A stretch of DNA of 44,610 bases from Alphaproteobacteria bacterium. Its GTDB lineage: Bacteria; Pseudomonadota; Alphaproteobacteria; DSM-16000; Inquilinaceae. Shown here piece after piece: positions 1 to 9,009 of this stretch. The notes under the pieces were generated by a model, which was not told the DNA's origin, did not search any database, and saw only the letters and a program-made list of their open reading frames with translations. A program made the translations under genes and the position numbers. How positions within the stretch are numbered: position 1 is the first letter of the stretch; every line of letters starts with the position of its first letter. The stretch is taken from positions 1-44,610 of the forward strand of contig JAAAOG010000080.1 of NCBI GenBank assembly GCA_009909005.1, in the 5' to 3' direction.

Positions 1-1
1 C

Positions 2-184
2 ATCTATGCCGAGCATGGCGTGTCGTTCCTGTGGTTCATCGACCCGGTGGAGCGCATGCTCGACGTGCTGGAGTTGACCGAACAGGGCTGGCTGATCGAC
101 GCCATCTACGCGGAGAACGATGTGGCCCGCGCCCGGCCCTTTGACGCCATCGACCTGCCGCTGGCCGACCTTTGGCCGGACTGA
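2..184 (+). CDS. Uma2-family (DUF820) putative endonuclease, C-terminal end only
   Basis: This is the last 60 codons of a gene that begins before the window, open in the frame starting at base 2 and ending with TGA at 182-184. The translated end contains GVSFLWFIDP, then VERMLDVLEL and a terminal FDAIDLPLADLWPD. In the Uma2 family this is the end of the PD-(D/E)XK-like nuclease fold: a strand with the pattern V.hhWhhDP, a strand giving the hallmark 'h.VY.h', and a short acidic tail ending in 'L..LWP'. The catalytic residues lie upstream and cannot be checked. The biological role of Uma2 proteins is poorly known. The family call is from motif memory only, and the gene is cut by the window edge. 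Confidence 0.7.
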   Translation: MYAEHGVSFLWFIDPVERMLDVLELTEQGWLIDAIYAENDVARARPFDAIDLPLADLWPD

Positions 185-325
185 CCGGCGTCTCTTCCGG
201 GGCGCCAACCTTGACGACGCCCTTCTGGAGGGAGAAGGCATGACCGAGGACGCCGCTCTGGGCGGCGCCGTCTGGGTCGACGGGAGCAGATGCGCGCCCG
301 GATCAAGGGGCCGCTGCGAACGCTA

Positions 326-346
326 GCGCCGGCATCCGGCCGGCGC
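326..346. terminator. GC-rich hairpin between the Uma2 and HlyD genes
   Basis: Two perfect 8-bp arms, GCGCCGGC at 326-333 and GCCGGCGC at 339-346, flank a 5-nt loop. It sits between two converging genes, just after the stop of the minus-strand HlyD gene, so it is placed to end transcription from either side. There is no T-run, so termination efficiency is uncertain. Confidence 0.45.
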
Positions 347-371
347 CCTCGGCGTCCTGTTGGCCGGCGCC

Positions 372-1508
372 CTATTGAAGGAAGGCCGGTGCAGCGGCGA
401 CCGAGTCCGTCTCCTCGCCGGCCGTCGTCCCCGTCATGACCAGCACGGAGGCCGTGGTGCCGACGCGCAAAGTGACGTCGTCGGGCACGTCGGTCAGTTC
501 GACGCGCACCGGAACCCGCTGGGCGAGGCGGATCCAGTCGAAGCTGGGGCTGATATCCGGCAACAGGTCGTAGCCGGTGCTTCCGTCCTGGCGCGAGATG
601 CCCCAGCCGATGCTGTCCACCCGCCCTTCCAGCGGGCGGCCGGGATAGCTCATCAGCGTCACGATCGCCCGGTTGCCGGGCTGAATCTCGGCGACGACCG
701 TTTCCCGGAAAAAGCCGTGCACCCAGAAGCTGTCGCTGTTGATGAGGGCGAGAGACGGCTGGTCGGCCACGGCCTGGCTGCCGATCTGCAGTGTCAGGTT
801 GGTGACATAGCCGCTTACGGGCGCTTCAACGCGGGTGAATTCGAGGTTCAGCTGCGCCTCCTGCAATGCCGCCTGCGCCGCCCGCAGGCGGGGATTGTCG
901 TCGCCCGGCGTGCCGAGGTCGGCAATGACCGCGGCCAGGGCGGCCTGCGCCTCCGCCTTCTGGGCGTTCGCCTGCAGCAGGCGGTCCTGGGCTTCCGCCA
1001 GGTTCGACTGGGCCACATCGGCATCGGCCGCCGCTTCGTCATAGGTCCGCTGCGCGACATTGCCGTCCTGGAGCAAGGTCTGCACCCGCCCGGCTTCGGT
1101 GGCCGTCTCCGTCACCCGGGCCTGCAGCCCGTCGAGGCTGGCATTGACCTGGGCGATCGCCGCATCGGCGAGATCGACGGCCGCCCGCGCCTCTTCGATC
1201 TGTTGCTGCAGCGCAGCGATTTCGTCCTGCGTCTGGTCGAGGCCGGCCTGGGCCTGGGCAAGCTGCGCATTGTAGACGCGCGGGTCGATCTGGAAGAGGA
1301 GATCCCCGGCCTCGATACGCTGGTTGTCCGCGATCGGCAGCTGCACGATGGGGCCGGAGACCCGCGGCGCGATCTGCACCACCTGGGCCCGGACCTGGCC
1401 GTCCCGCGTCCAGGGATTGGCCAGATAGTCCCAGTACCGCCAGGCGACGACGGCGATCGCCGCGAGGATGATGGCGCCGCTGATGAGCGCCTTGAGCAGT
1501 GTCTTCAT
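372..1508 (-). CDS. HlyD-family membrane fusion (periplasmic adaptor) protein, AaeA-like
   Basis: The 378-residue product has an N-terminal membrane anchor (about residues 5-25, ALISGAIILAAIAVVAW). A half lipoyl domain follows (DGQVRAQVVQIAPRVSGPIVQLP, split by the hairpin). Residues about 80-205 form a long Ala/Gln/Glu-rich coiled coil. The second lipoyl half and beta-barrel begin near FTRVEAPVSGYV. This is the layout of the adaptor that links an inner-membrane exporter to an outer-membrane channel. It lies 4 bp after a DUF1656 gene and downstream of a FUSC exporter gene, all on the minus strand, the same composition as E. coli aaeXAB, which exports aromatic carboxylic acids. The substrate here is unknown. 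The start is the first ATG; its ribosome binding site is weak, which fits translational coupling to the preceding gene. Confidence 0.9.
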   Translation of the reverse strand: MKTLLKALISGAIILAAIAVVAWRYWDYLANPWTRDGQVRAQVVQIAPRVSGPIVQLPIADNQRIEAGDLLFQIDPRVYNAQLAQAQAGLDQTQDEIAALQQQIEEARAAVDLADAAIAQVNASLDGLQARVTETATEAGRVQTLLQDGNVAQRTYDEAAADADVAQSNLAEAQDRLLQANAQKAEAQAALAAVIADLGTPGDDNPRLRAAQAALQEAQLNLEFTRVEAPVSGYVTNLTLQIGSQAVADQPSLALINSDSFWVHGFFRETVVAEIQPGNRAIVTLMSYPGRPLEGRVDSIGWGISRQDGSTGYDLLPDISPSFDWIRLAQRVPVRVELTDVPDDVTLRVGTTASVLVMTGTTAGEETDSVAAAPAFLQ

Positions 1509-1512
1509 GGGG

Positions 1513-1725
1513 CTAGACCGGTATGAGGATCGTGCCGATGACGCCGGTATAGAGGACGAAGAGGGCCAGGAAGATCAGCGGCGGATAATAGAAGAACCGC
1601 GACAGGCGGAACCGGTTGAGGAGGATCGCCGTCAGCCACGTGACCCCCACGGCGATCGCCGCGGCGAGCAGCAACGGGGGGAAGAAGACGCCGGCAATGG
1701 CGATTTCGTGCGGGACAGGCGGCAT
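1513..1725 (-). CDS. DUF1656 small membrane protein, AaeX-like
   Basis: This 70-residue protein is almost wholly hydrophobic: one segment at about 10-35 (FFPPLLLAAAIAVGVTWL) and one at about 47-68 (PPLIFLALFVLYTGVIGTIL). The start HEIAIAGVFFPP and the FRLSRFFYYPPL loop are typical of DUF1656, the small protein coded with FUSC exporters and HlyD adaptors. It lies 27 bp after the FUSC stop and 4 bp before the HlyD start. Its role in the pump is not established; it may be an accessory subunit. AAGGA precedes the ATG by eight bases. Confidence 0.88.
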   Translation of the reverse strand: MPPVPHEIAIAGVFFPPLLLAAAIAVGVTWLTAILLNRFRLSRFFYYPPLIFLALFVLYTGVIGTILIPV

Positions 1726-1752
1726 AAGCGGGGTCCTTGGTCGACAGGCGGG

Positions 1753-3921
1753 TCAGAAGCGGGCTTCGCGCCAGGGCGCCCAGTCAATCGCGGCCGCTCG
1801 GCCGGCATAATCGACCATGGCTTCGGACAGCGCCCGATAGGCCCCCAGCAGGCGGTAGAAGGTCTCCGTGCCTTGTTCGGCCATGGCGGCCTTTTCCCTG
1901 GCTGTCCGGTCCACGACCGCCCGCATGCGTGCCTCCAGCGTCTCCAGGGTTGCCTCAAGGCTTTGCCGAAAGGCCTCCTCGTCAGCCGCCGCCGGATGCG
2001 CCGACAGCCGTCGGAACGCCGCCTGTCCCTTCAGGCGCCATTCGCGGACATCGACGAGCAGTTCCCGAACCAGATCCTCCACGAGGGGCTGTCTGCGGGC
2101 TTCCAGCAGTTCCTGAATGCGGAAGCTCAGTGTCTGCAGGCTGGTCACCAGCTGCTCGACCTGCTCGGGCGCGGTTCCGGGCAGCAGCCGGGTTTCGAGG
2201 TGAGGGCCCCAGGCACGCATTTTTCCCGGAAGCGTTTCGATCTCATGGCGATGAAAGGCCCGGCGCCAGCGATCCGCCGGGGAAACCGGTCCCGGCCGCA
2301 TGGTCGACATCAGATATTCGCTGCTCCGGAAAAAGCGGCCGAGCTGGCGCAGCATCACCTTCTCGGGGCGCGGCGAGTGAGGAAAGAAGGCCATTCCCGC
2401 CAGCAGCGCGAAGATCAGCGGAAACATCACGGCCATTTCCGACATTTGCGTGAAATCGTAGCTCTGCGGGCTGGCAATATCCGTCAAAGTGAGGAACATC
2501 AACACGCCGAACAGACGGCCCAGAGCCTGGGACGGTTTATAGAACCAGTAGTAGATGGCGAAGGTCGCTGCGAAGAGCATGATTGCCAGGCCCGTAAAGC
2601 TCGACAGGTGAGGCATGACTCCGATATAGAGAAACAAGGAAAAAGCGCCGCCGACGATCGCCGGCACGAACATTGCCTGGACCGGTATCTGCGGCATTGC
2701 CGCCTTGATCATTGCCAGCGCTCCGGCAAAGACGACAAAGCCGGCGCCGCCCGGCAGCCCGTCGACATAGATCCAGCCCAGACAGGCCAGCAGCAACACG
2801 GCCGTGACCCGCAGCGCATCGACGAGCCGGTCGGTATCGGGCACCAGCCGGGCGATTGCCTCTCCGACAGGGCGCGGCGCTTCCGGCGGTCTGCCGCCGG
2901 CCTGGATGGCCCTCAGGGTTTCGAACTGCCGGCGCGTCAGCCGTTCGATATCCTGAAGCCGGTTGCGGGCCACCATCAGCGCCGCCCTGTGGAAATGCGG
3001 CAGGGAGTCGACATCGGCCTCGCTCGGGGTCAGGTCGAGGATTTCAGGCATCTCCCGCGGCGGCTCGCCTGCCAGCATGCGCTCCATCCCGTCAAAGCGG
3101 GTGTCCAGATCCCGACAGAACGCGTCGAGGCCCGGAAGCAGGCGGCGCATGTCGAGCGCCATCAGATCGGGATGGGCGGCGCGCCAGCGCTCCATGGTCT
3201 CGGTCAGGGCGGCGGAGAGCGCCTGATGATGCCGCCAGTGCCGGCGGAGCTGGTAGACGTCATGGCTGTCGGTCTCGGCCGCAGCCAGCAGCTGCCCGAA
3301 GCGGGCCTGCTGCTGCAGGACGTCGGCGCAGAGCGGGCCGGCATCTCCATCGGCACTGCCTCCCGCCCCGCCGTCGATCGAGGCGCGGCAGGCGCGGTAG
3401 AGCCCATGTTGACTCGCCATGAGCGAACAGGCGGCCTCATGGAAATCGCTTCGGCTGCTGACCGGCCACAGGAGAACCGAGACAAGGCTGTAGACGAGAA
3501 TGCCCAGCCCCGTCTCCTGGGCCCGCAGCACGGCAATACTGAATGCCTCTTCCGGCTGCGGGATCGCCGCGAAGGCCACGATCAGGCAGACGAAGCCGCA
3601 GACCTGCCAGAAATACTGATGCCGGCTGCCGCCCGCCAGATAGGTGCAGATCCCGAAATAGAGCGCAATGGCGGCGAGAAATCCCCAGCGATCCTGGGGA
3701 AAGAGACTGAGCAGCGCCAGGGCAACGACGGCCGCCACCAGCGTACCGAGCATCCGCATGGCCGCCTTGTTCAGGGACTGCCCGATCGTCGCGAGGCTGA
3801 CGACCGCCACCGCGACGCCGGCCCAGACCGGCTCCTCCCAGCCCAGTGCCATGGCGATTCCGAAGGCGATGACCATCGCCAGGGCGGTCTTGATCGCTTC
3901 TTTCGTGCGAACGGAAAGCAT
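1753..3921 (-). CDS. FUSC-family inner-membrane exporter, AaeB-like
   Basis: The 722-residue protein has the two-block layout of fusaric-acid-resistance (FUSC) transporters. A first hydrophobic block (about residues 10-165) starts with KTALAMVIAFGIAMALGWEE and holds some six membrane segments. A large soluble region follows (about 170-360) with helical, charged stretches. A second block (about 365-510, from VTAVLLLACLGWIYVDGLPG) is followed by a soluble tail of about 200 residues. It is first in a minus-strand unit with DUF1656 and HlyD genes. By analogy with AaeB and related pumps it should export small aromatic or carboxylic acids with proton exchange; the real substrate is unknown. The ATG has only a weak upstream purine stretch. 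It is read 73 bp downstream of the AGE-STAS gene and could be co-transcribed with it. Confidence 0.88.
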   Translation of the reverse strand: MLSVRTKEAIKTALAMVIAFGIAMALGWEEPVWAGVAVAVVSLATIGQSLNKAAMRMLGTLVAAVVALALLSLFPQDRWGFLAAIALYFGICTYLAGGSRHQYFWQVCGFVCLIVAFAAIPQPEEAFSIAVLRAQETGLGILVYSLVSVLLWPVSSRSDFHEAACSLMASQHGLYRACRASIDGGAGGSADGDAGPLCADVLQQQARFGQLLAAAETDSHDVYQLRRHWRHHQALSAALTETMERWRAAHPDLMALDMRRLLPGLDAFCRDLDTRFDGMERMLAGEPPREMPEILDLTPSEADVDSLPHFHRAALMVARNRLQDIERLTRRQFETLRAIQAGGRPPEAPRPVGEAIARLVPDTDRLVDALRVTAVLLLACLGWIYVDGLPGGAGFVVFAGALAMIKAAMPQIPVQAMFVPAIVGGAFSLFLYIGVMPHLSSFTGLAIMLFAATFAIYYWFYKPSQALGRLFGVLMFLTLTDIASPQSYDFTQMSEMAVMFPLIFALLAGMAFFPHSPRPEKVMLRQLGRFFRSSEYLMSTMRPGPVSPADRWRRAFHRHEIETLPGKMRAWGPHLETRLLPGTAPEQVEQLVTSLQTLSFRIQELLEARRQPLVEDLVRELLVDVREWRLKGQAAFRRLSAHPAAADEEAFRQSLEATLETLEARMRAVVDRTAREKAAMAEQGTETFYRLLGAYRALSEAMVDYAGRAAAIDWAPWREARF

Positions 3922-3994
3922 GAGTGTGCCGGAAGCCTCGGACCGCTGGCCCGGGCGACTGCCTGAACAGCCACCCGGGCGCCGGATCGCTTCT

Positions 3995-6115
3995 TTACGC
4001 CAGCGTAACCGCCTCGCTGAGTTCGTCGGACTTCAACCGGGTCCGGACGCCATCGCTGGCCCCGGTCACGGTGATCGGCGCGTCGAGCGCCAGCTTCTGG
4101 AAGCTGAAGGCCAGCAGGCGCACGCCTTCGCTTCCGAGGCTGCTCAGGCCACTCACGTCAAGGGTGAGAGCCTTGACGTCGGCGGCAATGACTTTCTCGA
4201 GTTCGGCGCGGAACTCGGGCAAGGCCCGGGCGTCCAGCGCGCCCTTGACGTTCACTTTCGCCTTGCCGTCGGTGATTTCCGTCAACGCCGAGAAATGCTC
4301 CAGGCCGCTGGTCGGCACCAGCCGCACCCGGATCTTGGCCGGCTCGCTGCCATCGGGCACCGTCACGGTCAGGCCGTCGGCATCGAACTTGTCGTAGGCG
4401 GCGCCGTTGACCTCGACCGACTCGATGCGGATGCTGCCCTTCGGTAGAATATCGGGGGCAACCCGCAGCTGGCCGTCGGCAAAGCCGTTAGGCTTCGGCT
4501 TGAAATACAGATCCAAGGCCTGCTTCGTAACCAGGAGATTCGAGTAGACTGCGGCAAGGTAGCACAGCTCGAAGGAGTGGTAACCGCTCATCGAGTGGCT
4601 GCCCTTCTCCCGCTCCGTGCCCATCAGATAGGGCAGGCCATTGGCCAGCACGTTGAAATAGACGCCGCCGGCTTCCTGGTCGAGGAACCAGGCATTGTAG
4701 AAAGCGGCACTCTCGCGCGCGTATTTGAGATAGTCGTCCTTGCGCTCGATCCCGGCCAGGATGAGATAGGCGAGGATCCCCTGCTCCTGCTGCCACCAGG
4801 CCTTGCGGTCGTGCCAGGCGAAGCGATGGGCCGCCTGACCCGGCTGCAGCACCCGCTCGACCACGTCGTACCAGCCGCCGCGCTGCTTATCCATGCCGTG
4901 CTCCGGCATCAGCCCGGCGATCTTGTTCGCCAGGTCGACATATTCCGGCTTGTCGGCGAGGCTGTGGATGCGCATCAGGTTCCAGGCGATTTTCAGATTG
5001 TGCCCGACGACCGCGCGGTCCTGCTGCCACCCCCATTTCAGGTCGTGGCTCCAGTCCTGATGGAAGCGCTCATTGACAAAGGCGCTGTGCTCGTAGTCCG
5101 GGAAATGCCTGGCAATGAGATCGGCGCAATAGCCGAGCATCTCGGCGTCCTGCTCGGCGCCCGTCGCCAGGAACAGATTGATCAGATAGGCCGGCGCATG
5201 GTCGCCGACCGAATTCCAGTTCTTGCGCGACCGGTCGAAGGTCAGGGTCTCGGCATGCGGGTCGAAGGTGATCGGGTCGACATGGCTGTAATAGCCGCCC
5301 AGCTTGGGATCGAGGAAATAGCGATTGAAGAGGTTCTGGGTCCGCCTGGCGTCTTCGAGGATGTGCGGATCGCCGGTGATGCGGTAGGTCTGGACCGGCC
5401 CGGCCAGCGCGTAGATCTGCTCATAGGCCGGGATCGCGTCATAGTCGTCGCCGAAGCGCGAGGCCAGGACCTTCCGGGTCTTCTGCCCCTTGACGTCGAT
5501 GGCATGATACCAGAAGCAGATATTATCGGTGGGATCAACAGCGCGGAAATGGTCGCGCAGGTAGTTCGTTCCTTTCTCCGCCGCCTCGAGGTAGCGATCG
5601 TCCCCGGTGAGCAGGAAGGCGGAGGCGAACCCATAGACCAGTCGCGAAATGGTATCCGTCTCCTGACGGTAGTCGCCGGTCTTGGTGCCGTAGAGGGACA
5701 ATTCGGTCCGGTATTGCCGGTAATCGATCTCTCCGTCGCCGAACTGGTCATGAATGTAAAAGTCGGCGAGCTGCCGGATCTGGTGCACCCACCAGTCCTG
5801 CTTTTCGAATAGATACTCGGTCTCGGTCCGGCCGACGAAGACCAGGTGCTTGGCTTCGAACGGGCTGTCGCCCTCGGGATAGTGGACGCCATAGACAAAG
5901 ACGAAGCGGCCGGGCGCCAGCATGTCGGTCATCTGTCCGGTGCAGTCGACATAGGCGCGGCCGAGATTGCGCAGCAGCTCGGCATAGGTCGTATCGGTCA
6001 GCTTGACCGGGAACGGGCGTCCGTCGGAGGTGGCCATGGTGAAGGACCGGGCGGTCCAGTCGAACTCCGTGACATAGCCGGCAATCAGGTCCGAGAATGA
6101 AAAATTCGTGTCCAT
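3995..6115 (-). CDS. AGE-family sugar epimerase/isomerase with N-terminal beta domain and C-terminal STAS domain
   Basis: The 706-residue protein is much longer than ordinary N-acylglucosamine 2-epimerase (AGE) family members of about 400 residues. Residues 1-100 look like a small beta-rich domain. Residues about 105-530 carry the (alpha/alpha)6-barrel signals: KGTNYLRDHF, AYEQIYALAGPVQTYRITGD, VGHNLKIAWNLMRI, WWQQEQGILAYL and GYHSFELCYLA. Residues about 535-605 form a further beta region. The last ~95 residues match a STAS fold: a strand KVNVKGALDA, a helix, then LTLDVSGLSSLGSEGVRLLA. This is the place of the anti-sigma antagonist motif, with Ser662 at the usual phosphosite and Gly661 where Asp is usual. 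AGE enzymes epimerise or isomerise sugars; the substrate is not visible. The start is supported by GGAGGAG eight bases upstream. It follows glgX by 45 bp, implying an operon. Confidence 0.85.
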   Translation of the reverse strand: MDTNFSFSDLIAGYVTEFDWTARSFTMATSDGRPFPVKLTDTTYAELLRNLGRAYVDCTGQMTDMLAPGRFVFVYGVHYPEGDSPFEAKHLVFVGRTETEYLFEKQDWWVHQIRQLADFYIHDQFGDGEIDYRQYRTELSLYGTKTGDYRQETDTISRLVYGFASAFLLTGDDRYLEAAEKGTNYLRDHFRAVDPTDNICFWYHAIDVKGQKTRKVLASRFGDDYDAIPAYEQIYALAGPVQTYRITGDPHILEDARRTQNLFNRYFLDPKLGGYYSHVDPITFDPHAETLTFDRSRKNWNSVGDHAPAYLINLFLATGAEQDAEMLGYCADLIARHFPDYEHSAFVNERFHQDWSHDLKWGWQQDRAVVGHNLKIAWNLMRIHSLADKPEYVDLANKIAGLMPEHGMDKQRGGWYDVVERVLQPGQAAHRFAWHDRKAWWQQEQGILAYLILAGIERKDDYLKYARESAAFYNAWFLDQEAGGVYFNVLANGLPYLMGTEREKGSHSMSGYHSFELCYLAAVYSNLLVTKQALDLYFKPKPNGFADGQLRVAPDILPKGSIRIESVEVNGAAYDKFDADGLTVTVPDGSEPAKIRVRLVPTSGLEHFSALTEITDGKAKVNVKGALDARALPEFRAELEKVIAADVKALTLDVSGLSSLGSEGVRLLAFSFQKLALDAPITVTGASDGVRTRLKSDELSEAVTLA

Positions 6116-6160
6116 GGTCTCTGCTCCTCCAGGCGCAATTCGTGGGTCCGGTCGTCGTTC

Positions 6161-8236
6161 TTATTTGGCAGTGAGGATGACAACGCTGCGCGCGGTCACG
6201 GTGTAGCCGCTGCCGGAAACGGGGATTTCCTGTCCCGGCTCGGCGATGTCTTTGGGACTGTCCAGCGCGGTATCGGCAAAGCGATGCCAGGTGCGCTCCC
6301 AGATACCAGGCAGGGCGAAGTCGAGCGCCTCCCAGTACATGTTCATCATGACGTGGATGTCCGGGTCGTCGCCGAAGCCGGCCAGGGTGAAGGCGAGCGC
6401 CCGGGCCTGGGGATCGTCCCAGGCCGGCTGGGCCAGCGAGGTGCCGTGCCAGGCGATGTCCTTCAGGCCGCGTTCGTTGGTCTCGCCGGTAAAGAAGCGC
6501 GGCCGCCTGAGCGTCGCATGGGCCTTGCGGAAGGCGATCATGTGCTTGAAGAAGCGGAAGACATCGGCGTGCCGGTCGACATCGTCCCAGTTGAACCAGG
6601 CGATCGCGTTGTCCTGGCAATAGGTGTTGTTGTTGCCGCCCTGGGTTCGCCGCACCTCGTCGCCCATGGTGATCATCGGCACGCCCTGCGACAGCATCAG
6701 GAGCGCGGCGAAGTTCTTGACCTGCCTGTTGCGCAACGCCTCGACCTGCGCGTCGTCGGTCGGCCCCTCGACCCCGCAATTCCAGCTGACATTGTCGTTG
6801 ATGCCGTCATTGTTGTTCTCGCCGTTCGCCTCGTTGTGCTTGCCGTCATAGCTGACGAGGTCGTTCAGCGTGAAACCGTCATGGCAGGTGATGAAGTTGA
6901 CGCTGTTCTCCGGCCGGTGCTGGCGCCATTGATAGAGGTCGGCGCTGCCGGCGATGCGGGCGGCGACGGCGCCGACCTGGCCGGGGTCGCCCTTGACGAA
7001 GGACCGGATGTCGTCGCGGTACTTGCCGTTCCACTCCGCCCAGCGGTCGCCGGGGAAATAGCCGACCTCATAGGCGCCGGCGGCATCCCAGGCCTCGGCG
7101 ATCACCTTGACGTCGAGCAGCGTGTCGTCGAGCTCGATGTCCCAGACCAGCGGCGGATAGGCCATCGGCGCGCCGTCCATGCCGCGCGTCAGGATGGTAC
7201 CTTCGTCGAAGCGGAAGCCGTCGATCCGCGCCGCCGTCGTCCAGTATTTCAGACTCTCGACGACCAGCTTCTCGCCGACCGGGTGGTTGCAGTTGAAGGT
7301 GTTGCCGCAGCCGGTATAGTCCATGTAATAGTAGGGATTATCCTTGACGAGATGATAATAAAGGCTGTTGTCGATGCCCTTGAAATTGAAGACCGGGCCC
7401 TGGTGATTGCCCTCGTCGGTGTGATTGTAGACGACGTCCAGGAAGACCTCGATGCCTTCCTTGTGGCAGGCCTTGACGAGATCGCGCACGTCGTCGAGTT
7501 GCCGGGCTTCGTTCGGCCGGGTGCAGTACTTGGCCACCGGCGCAAAGAAGCCGATGGTGCTGTAGCCCCAGTAATTGTAGAGCGGCTGTCCGTCCGGGCC
7601 GCTGCGCAGCGGGTTGGCGTAATCGAAGCTGTGGATCGGCAGCAGCTCGATGGCCGTGACGCCGAGGTCCTTCAGATAGGGCAGCTTCTCGATGACGCCC
7701 TGGAAGGTGCCGGGGGCGGAGACGCCGGAATTGGCAGCGGCGGTGAAGCCGCCGACATGCATCTCGTAGATGATGTGGTCTTCGATCGGCTTGCGCGGCG
7801 GTGCGTCGTCGCCCCAGTCATAGGCCGCCGGGTCGACGACGATCGACCGCATGGATTTGGCGACGTTGTCGTCTTCGGTACAGGCGGCCCCGCGATCGAG
7901 CAGATTGTGGGTGATTCCCCTGGCATAGGGATCCACAAGCACCTTGTTCCGGTTGAAGCGGTGCCCCTCCTCCGGCGCGTTCGGGCCGTCGACGCGATAG
8001 GCATAAAAGGCTCCAGGCTTCAGACCGTCGACATGGACATGCCAGAAGAAGAAGGAGTTGTTCTTCACCGGGTCCAGCACGATGGTCTGGGCGGCATCCG
8101 GGGCGTCATGACTGTCGAACAGCAGAAGTTCCACGCCGGTGGCGTGCTGCGAAAACAGCGAGAAGTTGACGCCGGTTTTGGTGGGCGTGGCGCCCAGCGG
8201 GTGCGGCGCCCCGGTCGACACGGTGTACGCAGCCAT
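6161..8236 (-). CDS. glgX: GlgX-type glycogen debranching enzyme / isoamylase (GH13)
   Basis: The 691-residue protein has an N-terminal beta-sandwich (CBM48 type, residues about 10-110: PLGATPTKTGVNFSLFSQHA) and a GH13 catalytic barrel. The retained catalytic residues are the nucleophile Asp344 in DGFRFDEGT, the acid/base Glu381 in VIAEAWD and the transition-state Asp453 in TCHDGFTLNDLVSYDGKHN. The conserved DVVYNHTDEGN also fits. GlgX removes limit-dextrin branches from glycogen by hydrolysing alpha-1,6 bonds in the cytoplasm. The motif after the nucleophile, DEGTIL, differs from the usual DLASIL. No other glycogen gene (glgA, B, C or P) is near; instead the gene lies between a DJ-1/PfpI gene and the AGE-STAS gene, so it may serve a different alpha-glucan. 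The start has GGGAG seven bases upstream. Confidence 0.92.
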   Translation of the reverse strand: MAAYTVSTGAPHPLGATPTKTGVNFSLFSQHATGVELLLFDSHDAPDAAQTIVLDPVKNNSFFFWHVHVDGLKPGAFYAYRVDGPNAPEEGHRFNRNKVLVDPYARGITHNLLDRGAACTEDDNVAKSMRSIVVDPAAYDWGDDAPPRKPIEDHIIYEMHVGGFTAAANSGVSAPGTFQGVIEKLPYLKDLGVTAIELLPIHSFDYANPLRSGPDGQPLYNYWGYSTIGFFAPVAKYCTRPNEARQLDDVRDLVKACHKEGIEVFLDVVYNHTDEGNHQGPVFNFKGIDNSLYYHLVKDNPYYYMDYTGCGNTFNCNHPVGEKLVVESLKYWTTAARIDGFRFDEGTILTRGMDGAPMAYPPLVWDIELDDTLLDVKVIAEAWDAAGAYEVGYFPGDRWAEWNGKYRDDIRSFVKGDPGQVGAVAARIAGSADLYQWRQHRPENSVNFITCHDGFTLNDLVSYDGKHNEANGENNNDGINDNVSWNCGVEGPTDDAQVEALRNRQVKNFAALLMLSQGVPMITMGDEVRRTQGGNNNTYCQDNAIAWFNWDDVDRHADVFRFFKHMIAFRKAHATLRRPRFFTGETNERGLKDIAWHGTSLAQPAWDDPQARALAFTLAGFGDDPDIHVMMNMYWEALDFALPGIWERTWHRFADTALDSPKDIAEPGQEIPVSGSGYTVTARSVVILTAK

Positions 8237-8290
8237 GATCTCGCTCCCGTTTCGCTTTCGTGGTCCGGAGTTCGGCCGGCGGGTTGGCGG

Positions 8291-8863
8291 TCAGCGGCCC
8301 GCCAGAATGTCGATGATCCTGCGGGCGAAGAGATGCGCGTGGCCGCCGGTGCGCCCGGTGACCAGGTCGTCGCCGTCGACGACGACGTCCTCGTCGACGA
8401 ACTGCGCGCCATAGGCGATGGCGTCGCCATGCAGATTGGGATGGCAGGTCAGCCGTCGGCCGCTCACCAGTTCGGTCGCCGGTGCGGTCAGCCACAGGCC
8501 GTGACAGATGATGCCCTTGAGGATGCCGGGCTCGGCGAAGGCGCGCTTCAGGAAGACGGTCGCCGGCGGCAGCTTCGCGAGATCCTCGGTGTAGCGCAGC
8601 CGATCCGCCACCATGCCCGAGGGCACGATGACCGCCGCATAGCTGCGCAGTTCCTCATCGCTCATATCCTCGAAGCTTTCGCGGCACTCGAAGGGCGCGT
8701 GGTACTCATGGCCCTTGAAGGTGATGGCGCTCTGACCCCACAGCCGCGTCAGGAAATGCAGCTCGGCGCCATCCTCCGGAAACCGGTAATGGTAGTACCA
8801 GATCTCGTGCTCGTAAAAATCGCTTTCCAAAAGCACGGCGATCTTCTTGCCCTGGATGCGCAT
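8291..8863 (-). CDS. DJ-1/PfpI-family protein (Cys-His type)
   Basis: The 190-residue product begins MRIQGKKIAVLLESDFYEHE. This is the first beta strand of the DJ-1/PfpI fold, with acidic residues (Glu13, Glu18) near the spot where PfpI carries its active-site Glu. The nucleophile elbow is GIICHGLWL with Cys120-His121, the classic PfpI dyad. Members include proteases, chaperones and glyoxalase III-type enzymes acting on methylglyoxal. The exact reaction cannot be told from sequence. The start at 8863 was preferred over an in-frame ATG 66 bases upstream because GGGAGGA stands seven bases before it and because the fold begins there. It lies 54 bp before glgX in the same direction and 146 bp after a second, distinct DJ-1-like gene. 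Confidence 0.85.
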   Translation of the reverse strand: MRIQGKKIAVLLESDFYEHEIWYYHYRFPEDGAELHFLTRLWGQSAITFKGHEYHAPFECRESFEDMSDEELRSYAAVIVPSGMVADRLRYTEDLAKLPPATVFLKRAFAEPGILKGIICHGLWLTAPATELVSGRRLTCHPNLHGDAIAYGAQFVDEDVVVDGDDLVTGRTGGHAHLFARRIIDILAGR

Positions 8864-9009
8864 GGCGTGTCCTCCCGTCGGCCCGGACATCAGGATGCGG
8901 GGCTGAGGCCCGGCGGGACCGGCCGGCACCTGCCCCCGTCACGGTCTCGCACAGTGGCGGCCCGGCCCTCGCCAAGCGCGGCGGAGCAAACGGGTCGCCA
9001 CCATCCCCG

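Noticed and set aside
1468-3966. Open plus-strand frame of about 832 codons opposite the FUSC gene.
   Set aside because: Antisense shadow rich in Arg, His and Gln; the minus-strand FUSC frame has membrane segments and family motifs.
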